36,721 bases of DNA from Streptomyces sp. ISL-87. GTDB lineage: Bacteria > Actinomycetota > Actinomycetes > Streptomycetales > Streptomycetaceae. How positions within the stretch are numbered: position 1 is the stretch's first letter; every line of letters begins with the position of its first letter. Position numbers and translations under genes: made by a program. The stretch lies in contig NZ_JAGGOY010000142.1 of the NCBI RefSeq assembly GCF_018614095.1, positions 1-36,721 on the forward strand. The letters are read 5' to 3'. Below, piece by piece: positions 24,098 to 30,539 of this stretch. Below the pieces are notes generated by a model. The model was not told where the DNA came from. It made no database searches and saw nothing but the letters and a program-made list of their open reading frames with translations.

Positions 24098-26077
24098 TCA
24101 GACCTGGACGCGGTCCGCGACGACCTTGGCCAGCTTGGCCAGCGCCTCGTCCTTGGCGATGCCGTTCTCCTGCGAACCGTCGCGGTAGCGGAAGGAGACG
24201 GTGCCCGCGGCCATGTCCTCGTCACCGACGATGATCATGAACGGGACCTTGAGCTTCTGGTGGTTGCGGATCTTCTTCTGCATCCGGTCGGAGGAGGCGT
24301 CCACCTCGACCCGCAGACCCTTCTTCTTCGCCTCGGCGGCGAACTCCTGCAGGTACTCGACGTGCCCGTCGCCGATCGGGATGCCGACCGCCTGGACCGG
24401 GGCCAGCCACGGCGGCATGGCGCCCGCGTAGTGCTCCAGCAGCACGGCGAAGAACCGCTCGATGGAACCGAACAGCGCTCGGTGGATCATGACCGGGCGC
24501 TGGCGCGAGCCGTCGGGGCCGGTGTACTCCAGGTTGAAGCGCTCCGGCAGGTTGAAGTCGAGCTGCACGGTCGACATCTGCCAGGTACGGCCGATCGCGT
24601 CCCGGCACTGGACCGAGATCTTCGGGCCGTAGAACGCGGCGCCGCCCGGGTCCGGGACCAGGGGCAGGCCCTGCTTCTCGGCGACCTGGCGCAGGGTCTC
24701 GGTGGCCTCTTCCCAGATCTCGTCCGAGCCGACGAACTTCTCCGGGTCCTTGGTCGACAGCTCCAGGTAGAAGTCGGTCAGACCGTAGTCGCGGAGCAGG
24801 TTCAGCACGAAGGTCAGGGTGCGGTCGAGCTCCTCCGCCATCTGCTCCTTGGTGCAGTAGATGTGCGCGTCGTCCTGGGTGAAGCCGCGCGAGCGGGTCA
24901 GGCCGTGCACGACGCCCGACTTCTCGTACCGGTACACGGTGCCGAACTCGAAGAGGCGCAGCGGCAGTTCACGGTACGAGCGGCCGCGCGCGTCGAAGAT
25001 CAGGTTGTGCATCGGGCAGTTCATGGGCTTGAGGTAGTAGTCGGTACCACCGTCGAGCTGCATGGGGGGGTACATGCCCTCCGCGTACCAGTCCAGGTGC
25101 CCGCTCTTCTCGAAGAGGGTGCCCTTGGTGGCGTGCGGGGTGTAGACGAACTCGTAGCCCTCTTCCTCGTGCCGCTTGCGCGAGTAGTCCTCCATGGTGC
25201 GGCGGATGACGCCACCGCGCGGGTGGAAGACGGCCAGGCCGGAGCCGATCTCGTCCTGTACGGAGAACAGGTCGAGCTCGGTGCCGAGCTTGCGGTGGTC
25301 GCGCTTCTCGGCCTCCGCGAGGAAGTCGAGGTGGGCCTTCAGCTCGTCCTTCGACGGCCAGGCGGTGCCGTAGATGCGCTGGAGCATCGGGTTCTTCTCG
25401 CTGCCGCGCCAGTAGGCGGCCGCGTTGCGCATCAGCTTGAACGCCGGGATGTTCCGGGTGGTCGGCAGGTGCGGGCCACGGCAGAGGTCCGACCAGCACA
25501 GGTCGCCGGTCTTGGCGTCGAGGTTGTCGTAGATGGTCAGCTCGCCGCCGCCCACCTCGACGTTCGCGCCGTCGTCCGAGGTCGCGGCCGAGCCCTTGAG
25601 GCCGATGAGCTCCAGCTTGTACGGCTCGTTCGCGAGCTCCTCGCGGGCGGCCTCGTCGGTGACCACGCGGCGCGAGAAGCGCTGGCCGCGCTTCTGGATC
25701 TCCTGCATCTTCTTCTCGATGGCCTTGAGGTCATCGGGGGTGAAGGGCTTCGCGACGTCGAAGTCGTAGTAGAAGCCGTCCCGGACCGGCGGGCCGATGC
25801 CCAGCTTGGCCTCGGGGAAGAGCTCCTGCACGGCCTGCGCCATCACGTGTGCGGTCGAGTGGCGCAGGATGTTGAGGCCGTCCTCGGAGGAGATCTCCAC
25901 CGGCTCGACGGTCTCGCCGTCCTTCACTTCGTAGGCGAGGTCCTTGAGCTCGCCCGCGACGCGCGCGGCGACGATGGTGCGCTCGCCGGCGAACAGCTCG
26001 GCCGCCGTAGTGCCCGTGGCCACCACGCGCTCGTCCCGCTCGGAATCGCGTTGGATGATCACACGGACGTCTGACAC
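24098..26077 (-). CDS. thrS: Threonyl-tRNA synthetase
   Basis: Charges tRNA-Thr. The 659-aa length is standard. An N-terminal TGS-like domain (residues 1-60) comes first. The editing domain follows with HSTAHVMAQAV (about 78-88) and DLCRGPH (about 185-191). The class II catalytic core then carries zinc ligands from MNCPMHN (about 352), motif 2 TRSRGFTQDDAHIYC (about 380), and motif 3 near ALFGSIERFF. An anticodon-binding domain with VPFMIIVGDEDMAAGTVSFRYRDG closes the protein. The start is GTG at 26075-26077 with GGAGA 6 nt upstream. The 268-bp spacer to the divergent GNAT gene shows no T-box that I can recognise. Confidence 0.98.
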   Translation of the reverse strand: MSDVRVIIQRDSERDERVVATGTTAAELFAGERTIVAARVAGELKDLAYEVKDGETVEPVEISSEDGLNILRHSTAHVMAQAVQELFPEAKLGIGPPVRDGFYYDFDVAKPFTPDDLKAIEKKMQEIQKRGQRFSRRVVTDEAAREELANEPYKLELIGLKGSAATSDDGANVEVGGGELTIYDNLDAKTGDLCWSDLCRGPHLPTTRNIPAFKLMRNAAAYWRGSEKNPMLQRIYGTAWPSKDELKAHLDFLAEAEKRDHRKLGTELDLFSVQDEIGSGLAVFHPRGGVIRRTMEDYSRKRHEEEGYEFVYTPHATKGTLFEKSGHLDWYAEGMYPPMQLDGGTDYYLKPMNCPMHNLIFDARGRSYRELPLRLFEFGTVYRYEKSGVVHGLTRSRGFTQDDAHIYCTKEQMAEELDRTLTFVLNLLRDYGLTDFYLELSTKDPEKFVGSDEIWEEATETLRQVAEKQGLPLVPDPGGAAFYGPKISVQCRDAIGRTWQMSTVQLDFNLPERFNLEYTGPDGSRQRPVMIHRALFGSIERFFAVLLEHYAGAMPPWLAPVQAVGIPIGDGHVEYLQEFAAEAKKKGLRVEVDASSDRMQKKIRNHQKLKVPFMIIVGDEDMAAGTVSFRYRDGSQENGIAKDEALAKLAKVVADRVQV

Positions 26078-26345
26078 CGGTCTCTCCTGACTCAGGGGGT
26101 GCGCGAGCGAACACTGCGCGGCTGAATCGTACCGAGCCGAGTGGCCGCGCCGCGAAACGGTTAACGACGGCCGGTCCAGGTCGGTCCTGTGCGGCCTTCC
26201 CGCCGGGCGGCGGTGGCGCCCACGGGCGCGCCGACGGAGCCTGCGGGGCCCCCACCCGCCCCTCCCCGTCCCCGGCCGCGCCCGGACCGTACCGTGGGGC
26301 CATGCCCCGCCGACTCCTCCCGATCCTCCCGAAGGGAGCTCGCCG

Positions 26346-26822
26346 ATGCCGAGCGCACTCGTCCGGCCGCTCGACCTGACCGACGACACCACCGCTGCCG
26401 CCGTGCACCGGATCGGGCGGGCCGCGTACGCGGTGGAGGCGGAGCTGATCGGCTTCGACGGCATCCCCGCCCTGCACGAGAGCCTCGCGGAGATGCGGGC
26501 GCGGCCGCTGAGCTGGCTGGGGGCGGTCTCCGAGGGCGGGGAGATCGCCGGCTTCCTCGCCTGGGAGGAGGAACCGGACCGCACCATCTGCGTCGACCGG
26601 CTGTGCGTGGCCCCGGTGTGGTTCCGCCGGGGCGTGGCGTCCCTGCTGCTGCGTCACCTGCTGACCGAGGTGCTCCCCGACCGCGCGGTCACGGTCACCA
26701 CGGGCGCGGCGAACGCACCTGCGGTGACGCTGTACGAACGGCTGGGCTTCACCCGCGGCGCGGACTTCTCCCCCGCGCCGGGCCTCCGCATGGCCTCTTT
26801 CACGCTCCCGCACCACCGCTAG
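26346..26822 (+). CDS. GNAT family N-acetyltransferase
   Basis: A 158-aa acetyl-CoA-dependent acyltransferase of unknown substrate. The family core is visible: a beta-strand pair with GEIAGFLAWEEE (about 67-78), the V-R-x-x-G-x-A/G motif A as LCVAPVWFRRGVASLLLRHLL (about 87-107), and motif B with NAPAVTLYERLGFTRG (about 123-138). The ATG follows a GGGAG site. The stop codon TAG (26820-26822) lies inside a CTAG that begins a repeat-element end. Confidence 0.9.
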   Translation: MPSALVRPLDLTDDTTAAAVHRIGRAAYAVEAELIGFDGIPALHESLAEMRARPLSWLGAVSEGGEIAGFLAWEEEPDRTICVDRLCVAPVWFRRGVASLLLRHLLTEVLPDRAVTVTTGAANAPAVTLYERLGFTRGADFSPAPGLRMASFTLPHHR

Positions 26823-26835
26823 TGCCGTGACCGGC
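26819..26835 (+). mobile_element. Solo end of the CTAG-flanked MITE-like element
   Basis: CTAGTGCCGTGACCGGC is identical to the left end of the 193-bp element at 36475. Here only this one end is recognisable, so it is probably a decayed or partly deleted insertion. It shares its CTAG with the stop codon of the GNAT gene. Confidence 0.65.
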
Positions 26836-26890
26836 ATCTGGGGCTCCGCTGGGGCCTCCAGCGCCCGATCTCGCGGTCGGGCCAGGTGAT

Positions 26891-26946
26891 GCGGCGCCGC
26901 TGCCGGGCTCTGCCCGGACCCGCGCCTCGAACGCCGGCGAGGCCTG
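26891..26946. repeat. Dispersed repeat, second copy of the ruvA-ruvB spacer unit
   Basis: This 56-bp stretch (GCGGCGCCGCTGCCGGGC...CGCCGGCGAGGCCTGA) closely matches 5584-5643 between ruvB and ruvA, with a few substitutions and short gaps. Both copies lie in non-coding spacers. Here it sits between the GNAT gene and the convergent 407-aa gene and may serve as a terminator-like hairpin. Confidence 0.75.
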
Positions 26947-26979
26947 AATGTTGCCCCGGCAGCGGGGGCGCGCCCGCGG

Positions 26980-28203
26980 CTACTCGTCGGCGGTGAGGAC
27001 CTCCGACGGTTCGAAGGCCGCGTCCAGGGACTTCATCAGGCGGTCGCGCTCGACCTCGTCCAGGGGGACCGGGGTCACGTCCGTGGTGTCCGTCAGCCGT
27101 CGGAAGCCGCCCCGTCGCTGGAGGCGGCCGCTGACCCGGATCGGCAGGCCCACCAGGTGGGCGTGGCCCGCCACCCGGTACGCCTCATCGTCCAGCTCGG
27201 CCCGGATCGACGACACCTCCGCCCCGGCGAGGACGCGCAGCCGGACCGTGCCTCCGCCGCCCGGCGCGGAACGCCGCATCCGGACCACCGCGCCCACGAC
27301 CCGGACCAGGACCGCCGGCTCGTCCCGGGTGTACCGGGCGGCCGCCTCCCGTAGCACCGGCAGGTCGCCCGGCGAGAACTCCACCGGCTCCGGCCGCGCC
27401 GCGCACCCCGCGGGGACCCCCGCCGCGGGCGCCCACGCCAGCGCGATCCGCGCTCCCTCCGAGCCCCGCACCAGCGCGATCACCGCATCGGCGAGCTCCC
27501 GGCTGACCCCGGCCTCCACCGCCGCGTCGAAGGCGTCCATGCCGCCGGTGGCCCGCTGGTAGTCCACGGCCTCACGCGCCGCGTGCAGCGCGTGGTGCAG
27601 TCGCGTCATCATGCCCCGGCCGCCGTCCACCGGAACGTACGCGGTCAGCCGCCGCCCACCCGGCTGCGGCCCCACCAGCACCCCGTCCAGCGCCCGTTCG
27701 GCCTGTCCCCGGTGCCGCGCCCCGTAGTACCCGGCCCGCGCCCGGTCCGCCAGTGCCCCGGCCAGCAGCAGGCGCCTCGCGGCCGAGCGGAGCCGCTCCT
27801 GCGCCGTCCACCCGGCCTCGCCCTGGAATCCGTACGGCCCTTGTGGAATCTCCCGCTCCCAGCGGATCTCGTCGCTCGGCACGCTCAGCCCGTACAGCAC
27901 CTCCCGCGCCGAGGGCACCGCGCTGCGCGAGAGCGCGGTGAGCGCCTCCTCCAGCAGGTCCGCGCAGTCGGGGAAGGTCCGGCTCTCGGGGACTAGCAGG
28001 CTGGTGCCGGAGCCGCCCGGCAAGTTCCCGGCGGGCGGTGTCCAGCGCCCGTACCGCCCGGCGGCCCCGCCGCGCCGCAGCCAGCCGTGCCGGTGCAGCA
28101 GCGCGCCCAGCACCGCCGGGTCGACCTGCGCGGGATCGGGCGTACCGGCGTCCGTGAACTCCGGTGACGTCAGCGGCTCCAGGTGCGGTGAGTGCCAGTT
28201 CAT
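26980..28203 (-). CDS. Unknown 407-aa protein coupled to a DUF4365 gene
   Basis: I do not recognise this family. The protein starts MNWHSPHLEPLTSPEF at 28203 with GGGAGGGA upstream. Its ATG shares a base with the DUF4365 stop (TGATG), so the two proteins are made together. It is soluble, with no signal peptide or membrane helix. It is Arg/Ala-rich in the middle (AQERLRSAARRLLLAGALADRARAGYYGARHRGQAERALDG). The C-terminal third appears beta-rich, with an OB-like alternation (VRLRVLAGAEVSSIRAELDDEAYRVAGHAHLVGLPIRVSGRLQRRGGFRRL). The region 28204-28383 of the same frame is a shadow of the DUF4365 gene. A DNA- or RNA-related role is suggested only by its partner. Confidence 0.85.
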   Translation of the reverse strand: MNWHSPHLEPLTSPEFTDAGTPDPAQVDPAVLGALLHRHGWLRRGGAAGRYGRWTPPAGNLPGGSGTSLLVPESRTFPDCADLLEEALTALSRSAVPSAREVLYGLSVPSDEIRWEREIPQGPYGFQGEAGWTAQERLRSAARRLLLAGALADRARAGYYGARHRGQAERALDGVLVGPQPGGRRLTAYVPVDGGRGMMTRLHHALHAAREAVDYQRATGGMDAFDAAVEAGVSRELADAVIALVRGSEGARIALAWAPAAGVPAGCAARPEPVEFSPGDLPVLREAAARYTRDEPAVLVRVVGAVVRMRRSAPGGGGTVRLRVLAGAEVSSIRAELDDEAYRVAGHAHLVGLPIRVSGRLQRRGGFRRLTDTTDVTPVPLDEVERDRLMKSLDAAFEPSEVLTADE

Positions 28204-28793
28204 CAAGGTGTCCCTCCCGACCCGACCCGGGTCATGATCTCGCACAGCGCCCGGTCGTCGAAGATCCGCGAGGTCGGGATCCGTACGGTGGTCCGGCGCC
28301 GGCCGGTCACGGGGTGTCCGGCGAGGTTGGTCCAGTAGCAGCAGTGCCGCAGGTCGAGCCGGTCGTGCCCGGCGGCCAGCCACTGGTCGCGCTCCCGCGG
28401 GACGAGCATCACGACCAGGATCTTGTGGACGGCGACCGGGGTGCGGGCCAGTTTCACCAGGTGCTCGTTGTCGAGGGTGAAGGCGAAGGTCGGCCCGGCC
28501 GGCCTGGGCGGTATCTGGTACGTCGCCTTCAACTGCACCTTGATGGTGACCTCATCGTCGACGACGTGTTCGGGGGCACCGTGGCTGACGTGCCAGTCGA
28601 TGCCGTTGTCCGGGAAGGGCTGGGATAGCGAGCAGCCGGCCGCGGCGGCGACGGCGTGCAGGTATCCCACCTGGAGGGTCTCCATACAGGCGGTGGTGGC
28701 GAGTGTGCCGCGCAGCGGTCCGGTCCGCGCGTCGGTCCGCGGATCGATCTGCAACGCCGGCACCCCGCCCGGTTCGGGCTGCGCGAGCGCCAT
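28203..28793 (-). CDS. DUF4365 nuclease-like protein
   Basis: A 196-aa protein whose core (GYLHAVAAAAGCSLSQPFPDNGIDWHVSH, then VTIKVQLKATYQI) matches DUF4365. The Asp in GIDW and the Q-x-K in VQLKAT are spaced like the D...(E/Q)xK active site of PD-(D/E)xK nucleases, so a nuclease fold is likely although activity is not shown. The start ATG at 28791-28793 follows GGGGAG; the frame to 29048 lacks support. The gene is divergent from a DEDDh exonuclease and coupled to the 407-aa gene. DUF4365 domains are often found near defence genes in other bacteria. Confidence 0.85.
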   Translation of the reverse strand: MALAQPEPGGVPALQIDPRTDARTGPLRGTLATTACMETLQVGYLHAVAAAAGCSLSQPFPDNGIDWHVSHGAPEHVVDDEVTIKVQLKATYQIPPRPAGPTFAFTLDNEHLVKLARTPVAVHKILVVMLVPRERDQWLAAGHDRLDLRHCCYWTNLAGHPVTGRRRTTVRIPTSRIFDDRALCEIMTRVGSGGTP

Positions 28794-29014
28794 GGCCGGC
28801 TCCCCATGCCTTGTGGGCTCTGCCGATTCGAGGGTGTGGGGTGACGACCGGTCATGTGTGCGGCCCCCCATGGAAGTTGTCTCCGCACCCGGCTGCCCGC
28901 AAACGGCGTACGGCGCAAACAGCCCGGGTATCACGGATTCGGGCGAGGGTGGCACGTTCCGCGGCTGCGGTGCCGGGTGCGCCCCATCTGCCGACCGGGG
29001 ACGAGGAGTTCGCC
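28794..29014. promoter_or_regulatory. Divergent spacer DUF4365 / DEDDh exonuclease
   Basis: This 221-bp region between outward genes should carry both promoters. The open frames crossing it are extensions of the flanking genes without start signals. No promoter boxes could be assigned with confidence. A GAGGAG ribosome site sits at 29003-29008 before the exonuclease. Confidence 0.4.
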
Positions 29015-29740
29015 ATGACGCGCTGGTACGAGGGCCCGCTGGCCGCATTTGACACCGAGACGACCGGGGTGAACGTCGAGCAGGACCGGATCGTGTCCGC
29101 CGCGCTCGTCGTGCAGGAGTGTGCGGGCGGCCGGGTCCGCTCCACCCGCTGGCTGGTCAATCCCGGCATTCCGGTCCCCCCGGGGGCCACGGAAGTGCAC
29201 GGTCTGACCGATGAGCACCTCCAGCGCCACGGGCGGTGGCCCGCGCCGGTGGTGGAGGAGATAGCCCGCGCGCTGGGGGAGCAGCTGGTGGCGGGCCGTC
29301 CCGTGGTCGTGATGAACGCGCCGTTCGATCTGACGCTCCTGGACCGGGAGTTGCGCCGGCACCGGGCGTCGTCACTGGCCCGGTATCTGGACAACCGGCC
29401 GCTGACGGTGCTGGATCCGCGGGTGCTGGACAAGCATCTGGACCGCTACCGCAAAGGCCGCCGGACGCTGACGGACCTGTGCGCGCACTACGGGATAGAG
29501 CTGGAGGGCGCGCACGACGCCGCGGTCGACGCGTTGGCCTCGCTGGAGGTCGTACGGGCGGTCGGGCGCCGGTTCGCGGCCCGGCTGGAGCGGCTGACGC
29601 CGGGCGAACTGCACACGCTCCAGGCGGTGTGGCATGCGGCGCAGGCGCGGGGGCTCCAGGCGTGGTTCGCGCGCCAGGGGACGCCGGAGCCGGTGGACCC
29701 GCACTGGCCGCTGCGGCCGGAGCTGCCGGCGGCCGCGTAG
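29015..29740 (+). CDS. DEDDh 3'-5' exonuclease (DnaQ/epsilon-like)
   Basis: A 241-aa member of the DnaQ exonuclease superfamily. All motifs are present: ExoI FDTETTGV (residues 11-18, Asp and Glu), ExoII NAPFDLTLLDREL (about 94-106), and ExoIII HDAAVDALASLEV (about 169-181) with the His and Asp of the DEDDh class. A C-terminal extension of about 60 residues is helical and ends PHWPLRPELPAAA. The ATG follows GAGGAG by 6 nt. It is a stand-alone exonuclease rather than a polymerase subunit, probably in DNA repair or RNA processing. Confidence 0.93.
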   Translation: MTRWYEGPLAAFDTETTGVNVEQDRIVSAALVVQECAGGRVRSTRWLVNPGIPVPPGATEVHGLTDEHLQRHGRWPAPVVEEIARALGEQLVAGRPVVVMNAPFDLTLLDRELRRHRASSLARYLDNRPLTVLDPRVLDKHLDRYRKGRRTLTDLCAHYGIELEGAHDAAVDALASLEVVRAVGRRFAARLERLTPGELHTLQAVWHAAQARGLQAWFARQGTPEPVDPHWPLRPELPAAA

Positions 29741-29769
29741 AACGGGCCCCGGGGTGGCCGCATACGGGG

Positions 29770-29806
29770 AGGCCGTACATACGGAAGGCCGTACATGCGG
29801 AAGGCC
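29770..29806. repeat. Short tandem repeat AGGCCGTACATRCGGA
   Basis: About two and a half copies of a 16-bp unit (AGGCCGTACATACGGA, AGGCCGTACATGCGGA, AGGCCG) lie between the exonuclease stop and the terminator hairpin. The first copy begins at 29770 and the final partial copy overlaps the hairpin's left arm. Confidence 0.7.
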
Positions 29807-29831
29807 GGTCCGTCATCAGACGGACCGGCCT
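29802..29831. terminator. Bidirectional terminator between exonuclease gene and tRNA-Val
   Basis: AGGCCGGTCCGTC at 29802-29814 pairs perfectly with 29819-29831 around an ATCA tetraloop (13 bp). It is positioned to end both the plus-strand exonuclease transcript and the minus-strand tRNA transcript. Confidence 0.88.
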
Positions 29832-29838
29832 GTCCCGG

Positions 29839-29910
29839 TGGGCGATACTGGGATCGAACCAGTGACCCCTTCGGTGTGAACGAAGTGCTCTCCCGCTGAG
29901 CTAATCGCCC
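29839..29910 (-). tRNA. tRNA-Val (anticodon CAC)
   Basis: The minus strand folds into a complete cloverleaf: acceptor GGGCGAT/ATCGCCC, D arm GCTC/GAGC, anticodon stem CTTCG/CGAAG with loop TTCACAC (anticodon CAC, reading GUG), variable GGGTC, T stem ACTGG/CCAGT with loop TTCGATC, and discriminator A. The total is 72 nt. CCA is not encoded; the next bases are CCG. The same tRNA recurs at 33011 with two differences. Confidence 0.98.
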
Positions 29911-29949
29911 GGGAACGGGTTGAACAATACAAGAGCCATGGGGTCTGGT

Positions 29950-30450
29950 TCAAACCGCTTCGGGCGGACCGGCCAGCCGGGCGGCGAGACCGCGCCTCCC
30001 GGCCCGCATCATCAGGGCGTGGTTGAGCCGGAACACCGGCCGCGCGGGCGGCGAGAGCCGCCGCATCAGCGGGTGGCGCACCTCGACCTCCTGCTCGTAC
30101 AGCGCCCGCGTGTGGTCGCCGCCCGGGCCGCCGCGCGGCCGTACGGTCCACCGCGCCCAGCCGTAGAGGTCGCCGCCCAGCGCCACCTCCAGCAGGCCGC
30201 GCCCGGGATCGCGGAGCCGTTCCGTGGCGGTCACGCGGATCTCGTACGGGAGGACCGAGCGGATGTACGCGGTGCCGGTGCGCTCGTCGACCGGTTCGAC
30301 CCGGCGGACCTGGCGCCACCAGCTCGGGTACTCCTCGACCTGCTCCAGTGCGGCGTAGACGAGGGCGGGCGGGGCGTCGAGGTCCCAGACGCTGCGGAAG
30401 CGGTAGCGGCTCCAGCGGTCCCAACGATCCCGGCGATCCCAGCGGTCCAT
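29950..30450 (-). CDS. SRPBCC (polyketide cyclase/START-like) family protein
   Basis: A 166-aa protein with the SRPBCC pattern: RYRFRSVWDLDAPPALVYAALEQVEEYPSWWRQVRRVEPV at the N-terminus, then strands with IRVTATERLRDPGRGLLEVALGGDLYGWARWTV, and a C-terminal helix HPLMRRLSPPARPVFRLNHALMMRAGRRGLAARL. Ligand and function are unknown. The chosen ATG (30448-30450) gives an N-terminal DRWDRRDRWDRW repeat from a 9-bp DNA repeat. The ribosome site is weak, so the start could be 30504. It is divergent from the large membrane protein gene. Confidence 0.85.
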   Translation of the reverse strand: MDRWDRRDRWDRWSRYRFRSVWDLDAPPALVYAALEQVEEYPSWWRQVRRVEPVDERTGTAYIRSVLPYEIRVTATERLRDPGRGLLEVALGGDLYGWARWTVRPRGGPGGDHTRALYEQEVEVRHPLMRRLSPPARPVFRLNHALMMRAGRRGLAARLAGPPEAV

Positions 30451-30539
30451 GACCCCAGTCTGGCGCGTGGCCGTACTCAGCGGGAGATGAGTACGCGCAC
30501 CCATGTCCTGACGGCGTGACGGGCGCCACACTCCGGACT

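Noticed and set aside
26078..26345. T-box riboswitch upstream of thrS
   Set aside because: The spacer lacks a recognisable T-box sequence and specifier hairpin, and Streptomyces thrS is not normally T-box controlled.
28794..29048. Longer start for the DUF4365 protein (281 aa)
   Set aside because: The extension is Pro/Arg-rich, lacks a ribosome site and overlaps the start of the divergent exonuclease gene; the ATG at 28793 has GGGGAG upstream.
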